Assembly: GCA_020029455.1 (NCBI GenBank)
Contig: JAIBJH010000201.1
Location: forward strand, 1 to 5,192
DNA from: Hyphomicrobiales bacterium
GTDB taxonomy: Bacteria; Pseudomonadota; Alphaproteobacteria; Rhizobiales; Aestuariivirgaceae
Direction of reading: 5' to 3'
DNA length: 5,192 bases
Part shown: piece after piece, positions 1-5,101 of the stretch
Layout of the letters: each line of letters begins with the position of its first letter
Numbering within the stretch: position 1 is the first letter of the stretch
Notes under the pieces: generated by a model
What the model was told of the DNA's origin: nothing
The model's database searches: none
What the model saw: the letters and a program-made list of their open reading frames with translations, nothing else
Program-made: the position numbers and the translations under genes

Positions 1-2839
1 CTCGGTGGTCGGCCGTCAGCTTGCTCTAGCAGCAAAGGAGTCGGCTAAGCCTGCAAGTGCAAACCGCCTCGAAGACCAGCCCGCCTATGCCTCGCTCGAA
101 AAAGCCGTGCGCAACATCGTCGAGCACATGGAGACGAGCGAAAAGCGCAACCGCGACAATTTCAAGTCCCTGCAGGAACGCTTGGCCGCCATGTCAGCCA
201 AGGCGGCGACGGCGCCGCAAGATGAGGTGTTGCGCCAGGCCCCAGCCTTCAGCCAGCTCGAGTCCCGTCTCAGCGATCTCGTCCGCCGCGTCGAGCACGC
301 CGAGACAGCCAAGCCTCAAGCGGGCCTTCCGGACCTCCTGAAGAAGGAAATCGCTGACCTCGCCGACCGCATCGATACGGTGCGTGAAACAGCCGAAGTC
401 CTTGCCAACAAGGCACAGACTCAGGCCGTGCAGGCCAGCCAGCAGGAATTGCGCGCCATTGAGCAGCGCATCATCGGCCTCATCCGCGAGGCCAAGGCAT
501 CGCTTGCCGGCAATGCTACGGGGCCTGCAGAAATGCAGCGGCTTCGTGACGAGATCGAACGCCTGAATGCGCGCATCGACGAGGCTGCACAGGGCAAAGC
601 CAATGGCGGGGATGTGCTGGCACTCCGTGCCGCCATTGAGCAACTCTCGACACGCGTGGCGCAGGGACCTGACTTACGCCCGCTGGCCGAAATGGATCGC
701 CGCATCGTCGATCTCAGCCAGCGCCTTGAGCACAGCCAGGCCGAAACGCAAAACTTTCCCCAGTTCACCGAACTGGAACGGCGCATGGCCGAGCTTGATC
801 ACAAGCTGAATGAAGCCTTGAGCGGACAGCACGTGTCTGCCACCGAACTGGCTGACCGCCTGGCTGATGTCGCCAGCCGCGTGGAAAACACCGAGCAACA
901 GCTAAGTTCGCTTGAAAACATCGAGCGCGCTGTAAACCAGCTCTTCGAGGGCATCGAGCAGCAGAAGGATTGGACGCGGAAGGTAGCCGTGGACGCAGCG
1001 GAAAGCGCGGCAACGCGCGTCGCCCAGCAGATGGCCGCGCAAAACCAGCAGCAAAGCCAGCATCAGGCTCAGCAGCATTTCTCCCTCGCCGACGCGCCGG
1101 AAATAAATGCCCTGCAACACGGGTTGCACGCCGTGCGCCAGGCGGCAGAATCTGCCGACCAGCGCAATCAGGAAACCCTGGAAGCAGTCCATGAAACCCT
1201 TGAGCAGATCGTCACCAAGCTGACGGAATTGGAAACTGCGGCCATCGGCCAGCGCCTCGCTGAGGCCATTGCGGCAGAACCCGCCAATGACTTTGCGGCC
1301 GCTTCCCCCGTTGCAGAACCGCCGGAGGACCTCCCCTCTTGGCCTGCTGCGTCACAGGAGATGCCGGCGCAAACCATGTCCGACTTCGCACCGTTGGCCG
1401 AACAATCATCCCAAGTGGAGAATCCCTTTGAGCCTGCCGCCGTCCCGGGCGGGCCCACTGCACCAGAAAGCGCAAATCCCTTCGATGACACCATCCAGGC
1501 GGGCCGCGAGGCCATGCAGGCGGGCGCCGTCCAGGCCGAAACCGATGACTTTATTGCCGCCGCGCGCAAGGCAGCCCAGTCATCGTTCAATCAGAAGAGC
1601 ATTCTGAGCGCTGTTTCTCCCGAATTGGCGCGGGTCAGCGAAGAAGGTTCAAGAAAACTCCTGAGCCTCGGCTTCCTCAAACGCCGCGGTGCCGAGAATT
1701 CCGCCAAGAGGCCCAACCCGGGACTCACCGGAGAAATCCAATATCCGCCGGGATTCCAACCGGCCAATGAGAACTCCTCAAGGAAGCGCAAGCTCATCTT
1801 CATGGGCCTTGCCTTGCTTCTGGTGGCCTCCGCCTTCACCTTCAACATGATGGGTGGCCTGCGCAAGGCAAAGCCTGCTGCGGAACCTGCAACCATTGAG
1901 CAGCCCATCGCGCCCTCAAGCAGCAATGCCACTGACGCAGGCGATGCCACCGAAAGCCTGCCGGCCGAAGACGATGCGTTTGGTGAGGATGATCCCGACG
2001 CGCCAGCCGAGGATGGCTCCCAGAGCAATGCCGCACCTGCAATGGAACAGCCCGCCGATCAGGAAAGCCTGCTCATGGACGGTGCGGTTGACAGCATCCT
2101 AACCTCATCCACAGCTCCACTTGGCCAGAGTGATGATCTTGCTGCCCTGATTTCCGGAGAACCGTCATCAGGCGAGCAACTGCCTGCCGCAGAAGCAGGA
2201 ACGTCAGCGCTGCGTGAAGCTGCCGCCATGGGCAATGCCAGCGCCCAGTTCGTTATCGCCACGCGTTATCTGAACGGCGAGCAGGGCGCTCCGCAGGATG
2301 ATGCCAAGGCCGCCTACTGGTATGGACGCGCAGCGGCGCAGGGTCTTGCCCCGGCGCAATATAGGCTCGGCACGCTTTATGAGCGCGGTAAGGGCGTGGC
2401 CCGTGATCTCAAGGCCGCCCTCAGCTGGTATGAACGCTCCGCCAGCCTCGGCAACGTCAAGGCCATGCACAATGCCGCCGTCCTTGCCGCTTCCAAGGAT
2501 GGTCAGGAGCCCGACTACGCCAGGGCCTACAAATGGTTCTCTCTGGGCGCGGCCCATGGCTTGAAAGACAGCCAGTTCAATCTCGCCGTGCTGCTGGAAC
2601 GGGGTCTCGGCACGAAGTCCAATCCGGCCGAAGCCCTCTTCTGGTATTCCGTGGCGGCAAACCAGAACGATGCCGATGCCGCAAAGCGAGCAACCGCCCT
2701 GGGCAAGGCGCTGGGTGAAGCTGCAAATGTTGCGGCCCGCGAACGCCTGAAGACGTGGAAAGTCGAAACGCCGCCGGAAGCGGCCAATGTGGTCTCGGTC
2801 AATCAGCCTGCCTGGAACGCCAGCGGTACTACGGGCTAA
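1..2839 (+). CDS. PodJ-like coiled-coil, single-pass membrane protein with four Sel1 repeats (5' partial)
   Basis: The reading frame is open to the left edge and has no stop before the first possible start (GTG at 5), so the N-terminus probably lies outside the window. Residues below are counted from that GTG (944 visible). Residues 25-340 are heptad-rich coiled coil with recurring LE..R..DL..R.E blocks, followed by a Gln-rich patch (344-359). Residues 410-560 form a Pro/Ala/Glu-rich linker. A basic SRKRK stretch (592-596) precedes one hydrophobic segment (597-616), which predicts a cytoplasmic N-part and a periplasmic C-part. An acidic linker leads to four tandem 36-residue Sel1 repeats (745-780, 781-816, 817-852, 853-888; the third is degenerate), then a short tail ending in TAA. 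This architecture matches the PodJ/PodJL family of alphaproteobacteria, which marks cell poles and organises division. Many relatives have a C-terminal peptidoglycan-binding domain; none is visible here. Family level is fairly sure; the exact role is inferred. Confidence 0.85.
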   Translation, partial: SVVGRQLALAAKESAKPASANRLEDQPAYASLEKAVRNIVEHMETSEKRNRDNFKSLQERLAAMSAKAATAPQDEVLRQAPAFSQLESRLSDLVRRVEHAETAKPQAGLPDLLKKEIADLADRIDTVRETAEVLANKAQTQAVQASQQELRAIEQRIIGLIREAKASLAGNATGPAEMQRLRDEIERLNARIDEAAQGKANGGDVLALRAAIEQLSTRVAQGPDLRPLAEMDRRIVDLSQRLEHSQAETQNFPQFTELERRMAELDHKLNEALSGQHVSATELADRLADVASRVENTEQQLSSLENIERAVNQLFEGIEQQKDWTRKVAVDAAESAATRVAQQMAAQNQQQSQHQAQQHFSLADAPEINALQHGLHAVRQAAESADQRNQETLEAVHETLEQIVTKLTELETAAIGQRLAEAIAAEPANDFAAASPVAEPPEDLPSWPAASQEMPAQTMSDFAPLAEQSSQVENPFEPAAVPGGPTAPESANPFDDTIQAGREAMQAGAVQAETDDFIAAARKAAQSSFNQKSILSAVSPELARVSEEGSRKLLSLGFLKRRGAENSAKRPNPGLTGEIQYPPGFQPANENSSRKRKLIFMGLALLLVASAFTFNMMGGLRKAKPAAEPATIEQPIAPSSSNATDAGDATESLPAEDDAFGEDDPDAPAEDGSQSNAAPAMEQPADQESLLMDGAVDSILTSSTAPLGQSDDLAALISGEPSSGEQLPAAEAGTSALREAAAMGNASAQFVIATRYLNGEQGAPQDDAKAAYWYGRAAAQGLAPAQYRLGTLYERGKGVARDLKAALSWYERSASLGNVKAMHNAAVLAASKDGQEPDYARAYKWFSLGAAHGLKDSQFNLAVLLERGLGTKSNPAEALFWYSVAANQNDADAAKRATALGKALGEAANVAARERLKTWKVETPPEAANVVSVNQPAWNASGTTG

Positions 2840-2858
2840 CCGTGAGAGTTGGAACTGA

Positions 2859-3452
2859 TCACATTGCGTTTCCGTTCCCTCGACCGGCTCCGTAGATCGT
2901 GCTCATCCGCCCATCTGTAAGCTGCTCAACCTTCCGAAGCTCAAGCCCACGACGTTTCGTCGTCGTGAAGAGCGCCTTCCCTTCACCAGCGATCAGCGGA
3001 TAAACGATAAGCCGCATTTCATCCACCAGCCCGGCATCGATAAGGCTGGCCGTAACTCGCGCACCGCCCATGAGGTAAATGTCCTTGCCGGGCTGCTGCT
3101 TGAGGGCTGAAATTTCATCGAGTTCCCGGACGAAACGTGTCTTGGGCCAGAGAGCCGAAGTCAGGGTGTTCGAAAGCACATAATGCGGGGTCTGCGCTGC
3201 GAAGCGGGCCCATTCCACTTCAGCCGGCGTTGGCGCGTTGCCGGTGATCCAGGCGGGCGTGTCCGGCTCATTCTGAATTCCAGTCCAATACCGCTCGTAG
3301 CCCGGGTACATGCCTCCCCCAAGCACGCACGCATCCACTTGCGGCATCAGGCCGTAGTCCTCTGACCACGCTTCCACCCAATCTGCGTAGCCCTCGGCTC
3401 CCTCCATTTTTCCATCGAGGGAAAGCTTCATTCCAGTGATTAACTTCCGCAT
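2859..3452 (-). CDS. Dihydrofolate reductase family protein (RibD C-terminal domain)
   Basis: This 197-residue protein begins MRKLITGMKLSLDGK, the usual first beta strand and S-LDG motif of the RibD_C/DHFR-like fold. It continues with VLGGGMY (43-49), a Tyr/Trp-rich segment, an HYVLSNTL strand (90-97), the nucleotide-loop-like DIYLMGGA (124-131), and the LVDEMRLIVYPLIAGEGKALF block (142-162) typical of the family. These parts are complete and in order, and the length is normal. Members are presumed NADPH-dependent reductases, but most of this YyaP/YwjB-like subgroup have no proven substrate, so calling it a true folate enzyme would be unsafe. ATG at 3452 is chosen over an in-frame TTG at 3470 because GGGAG sits 5 bases upstream and the family starts there. 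It is the last gene of the four-gene minus-strand operon, 25 bases after the second SRPBCC gene. Its TGA lies 19 bases from the stop of the convergent Sel1 gene. Confidence 0.88.
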   Translation of the reverse strand: MRKLITGMKLSLDGKMEGAEGYADWVEAWSEDYGLMPQVDACVLGGGMYPGYERYWTGIQNEPDTPAWITGNAPTPAEVEWARFAAQTPHYVLSNTLTSALWPKTRFVRELDEISALKQQPGKDIYLMGGARVTASLIDAGLVDEMRLIVYPLIAGEGKALFTTTKRRGLELRKVEQLTDGRMSTIYGAGRGNGNAM

Positions 3453-3457
3453 GTCAG

Positions 3458-3462
3458 CTCCC
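3458..3462 (-). promoter_or_regulatory. Ribosome binding site of the DHFR-like gene
   Basis: GGGAG on the minus strand lies 5 bases before the ATG at 3452. It sits within the coding part that an upstream TTG start (3470) would use, which favours the ATG. Confidence 0.6.
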
Positions 3463-3477
3463 AATCGCAAGAATTAT

Positions 3478-3957
3478 TTAAAGAGCAAGTTCCCGCTCTT
3501 TATCGGTCATGGGTTGCCCGACATTGGGCTGCCCTTTCCCCGTCGTGATCAAGTCCTGCAGACTGGTGTTGATATAAAAGCCCCATCCCTCCGAACAGGC
3601 GTCGTAGCACTCATATTCAGGAACCAAACCCAGATGAGTAAATCGGATTTCGGTTTTGTCACCGGTTCTAGAGATATTGAAAATAATGTCGGTGCCCTTC
3701 CACTCGGTCTTGTCCTTGGTGAAGTTGAAGTAGTTGTCCAGCACATGCCAAGCGACTTTCTTTCCGGCAATCAATTCCGTTATCTTCATCTTGCAACGGT
3801 GGATGTCCTTGAAGTGATACTTGAACTCCGCTCCCGGCTTGTCAGTGTCGCCTTCAATTTCTTCCGACCACCATCCACGAACATTGTTGATGGCAGCGAA
3901 GACTTCCTCCGGCGTTTGGTCTACCGAAAAGACAGCCGTGAAACTGTTGTTATCCAT
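3478..3957 (-). CDS. SRPBCC / AHSA1-like domain protein (second copy, AT-richer)
   Basis: This 159-residue protein fits the START/SRPBCC (Bet v 1-like) fold that forms a hydrophobic ligand cavity. It starts with a strand FTAVFSVDQTPEEVFAAI (6-23), the usual 'x-V-x-x-x-PEEVF' opening, followed by a helix with NNVRGWWSEEIEG (24-36). Then come strands around EFKYHFKDIHRCKMKITELI, KVAWHVLDNYFNF (67-79), WKGTDIIFNISR (86-97) and TEIRFTHLGLVP (102-113), and a long C-terminal helix with CSEGWGFYINTSLQDLITTGKG (121-142). This is the Activator-of-Hsp90-ATPase-1-like (AHSA1) type. In bacteria such proteins are cytoplasmic with mostly unknown ligands; an Hsp90 link should not be assumed. ATG 3957 has GAGGAG 6 bases upstream. 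It is the third gene of the operon, 26 bases after the first SRPBCC gene. Hand counts of 60-base blocks between 3601 and 3780 give 43-47% GC, against 70% at 4081-4140, so its origin may differ from that of its neighbours. Confidence 0.87.
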   Translation of the reverse strand: MDNNSFTAVFSVDQTPEEVFAAINNVRGWWSEEIEGDTDKPGAEFKYHFKDIHRCKMKITELIAGKKVAWHVLDNYFNFTKDKTEWKGTDIIFNISRTGDKTEIRFTHLGLVPEYECYDACSEGWGFYINTSLQDLITTGKGQPNVGQPMTDKERELAL

Positions 3958-3963
3958 GGTTCT

Positions 3964-3969
3964 CTCCTC
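3964..3969 (-). promoter_or_regulatory. Ribosome binding site of the second SRPBCC gene
   Basis: GAGGAG on the minus strand ends 6 bases before the ATG at 3957. It lies in the 26-base gap after the preceding stop codon, so the gene can be translated independently within the operon transcript. Confidence 0.65.
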
Positions 3970-3983
3970 ATTTATGGTTTCTG

Positions 3984-4550
3984 TCAGACCGGCAAGCGCT
4001 GGTCGTATTCCTTCTGCAGGCGGCTCCAGCCGTCCCAGAATTGCGCCGGTTCCTCGCCTGTGGCGCGGGCGGCCAGGATGTCGAGGTGCATGTGCCAGCC
4101 GGCTCCGAACATCAGCAGGGTTGGGCGGTCGGGCAGGCGGCGGTGGATAACGGTGAGCAGCACTTCGTCACCTTGCGGCTCCAGCTCGAAGGAAACGTCG
4201 CCGCTGCCACTCCAGGAGATGGCGAGCTTGCGGGGCGGGTCGAGTTCGGTGATCCGGCTCTGCATCCGTTGCTCTTCAGGGAAGCCCGCCGGACGCTGGC
4301 TCGGCGGGTCGTTGAGCTCGTCGTTGCGCCAGACCAACTCGACAGGCGCGCCGACCTTCATTTCCATCTGGCCCGCCGCCAGCCACTGGCGGCGCAGTTC
4401 GCTCTCCGTAAGATAAGCCCAGATGCGCTCAATGGGGCCGGGCAGAAGGCGCTGGATCTTCAATGTAGTCGGCTCGGTCAGCACGCCATAGACGTCCGGT
4501 GCCGTGAGTTTGGTCGCTGTTCGTGCATTGGGTTTTGCCGCCATGTTCAT
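3984..4550 (-). CDS. SRPBCC family protein paired with the ArsR regulator
   Basis: This 188-residue protein belongs to the SRPBCC/AHSA1 (COG3832-type) group commonly found beside ArsR regulators. Visible family blocks are YGVLTEP (21-27), the strand LKIQRLLPGPIERIWAYLTE (30-49), LRRQWLAAGQMEMKVG (52-67), VELVWRNDEL (70-79), a variable Pro/Glu loop (80-95), RITELDPPRKLAISW (99-113), VSFELEPQGDEVLLTVIHRRLP (119-140) and a C-terminal helix with AGWHMHLDILAAR (150-162) and a Trp-rich FWDGW end. The fold makes a hydrophobic pocket; the ligand is unknown. ATG at 4550 is chosen because AAGGAG lies 7 bases upstream; a second ATG at 4544 is the alternative, and the in-frame TTG at 4619 would intrude on the ArsR gene. 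The Shine-Dalgarno sequence abuts the ArsR TAG stop and the gap is 4 bases, suggesting translational coupling. The gene is complete and GC-rich like the host. Confidence 0.9.
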   Translation of the reverse strand: MNMAAKPNARTATKLTAPDVYGVLTEPTTLKIQRLLPGPIERIWAYLTESELRRQWLAAGQMEMKVGAPVELVWRNDELNDPPSQRPAGFPEEQRMQSRITELDPPRKLAISWSGSGDVSFELEPQGDEVLLTVIHRRLPDRPTLLMFGAGWHMHLDILAARATGEEPAQFWDGWSRLQKEYDQRLPV

Positions 4551-4554
4551 TGCT

Positions 4555-4908
4555 CTACTCCTTCGCTTTCTTTTCTTTCTGCTTGTCTTCTTCACGCAGG
4601 AGAGATTCCAACGCGTCAAGTTTTACGTTCCAGAACCGTTCATAGCGCTTCATCCATTCTTGAGCTTCCGCGAGCCGCTCTGCCTGCAGGCGGCACTGAT
4701 GGATGCGGCCCCGGATCTTGCGGCTCAGCAGCCCGGCGCGCTCCAGCACCCGCACGTGTTTCGAAGCGCCGGCAAAGCTCATACTGAACGGGGTCGCCAA
4801 TTCTCCGATCGTGCATTCCCGTTCCGCCAGTTGTCCAAGCATGGCGCGCCGCGTCGGATCGGACAGGGCATGAAAAACCGCGTCGAGATGTGCAGAATGT
4901 TTAACCAT
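4555..4908 (-). CDS. ArsR/SmtB-type winged-helix transcriptional regulator
   Basis: This 117-residue DNA-binding protein has the ArsR-family layout. LDAVFHALSDPTRRAMLGQLAE (8-29) is the hallmark ALSDPTRR helix. TIGELATPF (33-41) and SFAGASKHVRVLERAGLL (44-61) form the helix-turn-helix with recognition helix, and SRKIRGRIHQCRL (62-74) is the beta wing. A C-terminal helix with WMKRYERFWNVKLDAL (85-100) is typical of the subgroup found next to SRPBCC genes, and the tail is Lys/Glu-rich. The metal-site ELCVC motif of arsenic/cadmium sensors is replaced by ECTIGEL with only one cysteine, so metal sensing by that site is unlikely. The ATG at 4908 is preferred over an in-frame TTG at 4917: no Shine-Dalgarno sequence precedes either, but the predicted transcription start falls at this ATG, consistent with leaderless translation. 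It is the first gene of the minus-strand operon and probably represses it; the inducer is unknown. Confidence 0.9.
   Translation of the reverse strand: MVKHSAHLDAVFHALSDPTRRAMLGQLAERECTIGELATPFSMSFAGASKHVRVLERAGLLSRKIRGRIHQCRLQAERLAEAQEWMKRYERFWNVKLDALESLLREEDKQKEKKAKE
4558..4563 (-). promoter_or_regulatory. Ribosome binding site of the first SRPBCC gene, inside the ArsR 3' end
   Basis: AAGGAG on the minus strand is followed directly by the TAG stop of the ArsR gene and then, after 4 more bases, by the ATG at 4550. Ribosomes ending the repressor would be positioned to start the next gene, and the site decides the ATG at 4550. Confidence 0.7.
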
Positions 4909-4953
4909 ATGGTTCAATATAACCGCTCAAGGTTTATTGTCAACCGTTTGGTT
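4903..4953. promoter_or_regulatory. Putative ArsR operator region: three AACC...GGTT dyads
   Basis: Three inverted AACC/GGTT pairs lie in 51 bases. The first is AACCATATGGTT (4903-4914), a perfect 12-base palindrome covering the predicted transcription start and the ATG. The second is AACC-N6-GGTT (4921-4934), in the promoter spacer and touching the -10 box. The third is AACC-N4-GGTT (4942-4953), overlapping the -35 box. Their centres are 19 and 20 bases apart, close to two helical turns. ArsR-type dimers bind such short palindromes and repress by blocking RNA polymerase, so autorepression is likely. The middle dyad has a longer spacer and may be a weaker site or chance. Confidence 0.65.
4916..4943 (-). 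promoter_or_regulatory. Sigma70-type promoter of the ArsR-SRPBCC operon
   Basis: On the minus strand a perfect -35 hexamer TTGACA (4938-4943) and a near-consensus -10 hexamer TATATT (4916-4921) are separated by 16 bases. The predicted transcription start is about 4908-4909, at or one base before the ATG of the regulator. The stretch is markedly AT-rich compared with the genes around it. The assignment rests on sequence match only. Confidence 0.75.
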
Positions 4954-5000
4954 TAATATTTTTATGCCGTGAGCTTTGTTGCCGCTTGCAATCTCGCGGT

Positions 5001-5067
5001 CGACAAGAACCAAAGGTTCGCGAAGCGAGCTCGCGCCAAAGCAATATGGTGGAGCAAATTCTTGTCG
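5001..5067. repeat. Widely spaced 9-base inverted repeat in the intergenic region
   Basis: CGACAAGAA (5001-5009) is matched by its exact reverse complement TTCTTGTCG (5059-5067), with 49 bases between them. The enclosed stretch includes the 10-base palindrome GCGAGCTCGC (5025-5034). The right arm shares two bases with the neighbouring hairpin at 5066-5088, so the two structures could compete. No function is recognised, and chance is possible at this length. Confidence 0.35.
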
Positions 5068-5088
5068 GCCAAGTCCGCAACTTGGCCG
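5066..5088 (-). terminator. Possible transcription terminator hairpin of the gene entering from the right
   Basis: A perfect 8-base GC-rich stem (CGGCCAAG / CTTGGCCG) with a 7-base loop starts 13 bases past the TAG stop at 5102-5104 on the minus strand. The following bases (ACAAGAATTTGC) lack a clean T-run, so it would be a weak or Rho-assisted terminator, or an mRNA 3'-end stabiliser. Its position between that gene and the operon promoter supports an end-of-transcript role. Confidence 0.45.
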
Positions 5089-5101
5089 GGATCTGTAAAA
5101 C

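Noticed and set aside
1034..1079. CAG/CAA-rich tract as a microsatellite-like repeat
   Set aside because: It is an irregular Gln-rich coding stretch without a uniform DNA repeat unit.
3436..4416. 326-codon open frame on the plus strand, longer than any gene beneath it
   Set aside because: It runs antisense across three well-supported minus-strand genes, has no recognisable domain, no good ribosome binding site, and a cysteine/serine/arginine-rich translation typical of a shadow frame.
4551..4619. TTG start giving the first SRPBCC protein 23 extra residues
   Set aside because: The extension is a Lys/Arg-rich shadow of the ArsR gene, and the ATG at 4550 has a proper ribosome binding site.
4041..4787. 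248-codon plus-strand open frame
   Set aside because: It is antisense to the first SRPBCC gene and the ArsR gene, which both match known families over their full length.
4909..4917. TTG start giving the ArsR protein three extra residues
   Set aside because: It would lie at or before the predicted transcription start and next to the -10 box; ATG 4908 fits better.
4504..4956. 150-codon plus-strand open frame starting with a hydrophobic stretch that could pass for a membrane segment
   Set aside because: The hydrophobic run is the complement of the Lys/Glu-rich tail of the ArsR protein; no family resemblance.
4937..4962. Possible divergent plus-strand promoter (TTGTCA with AT-rich -10-like bases)
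   Set aside because: Spacing to the -10-like boxes is only 11-14 bases and no plus-strand gene follows.
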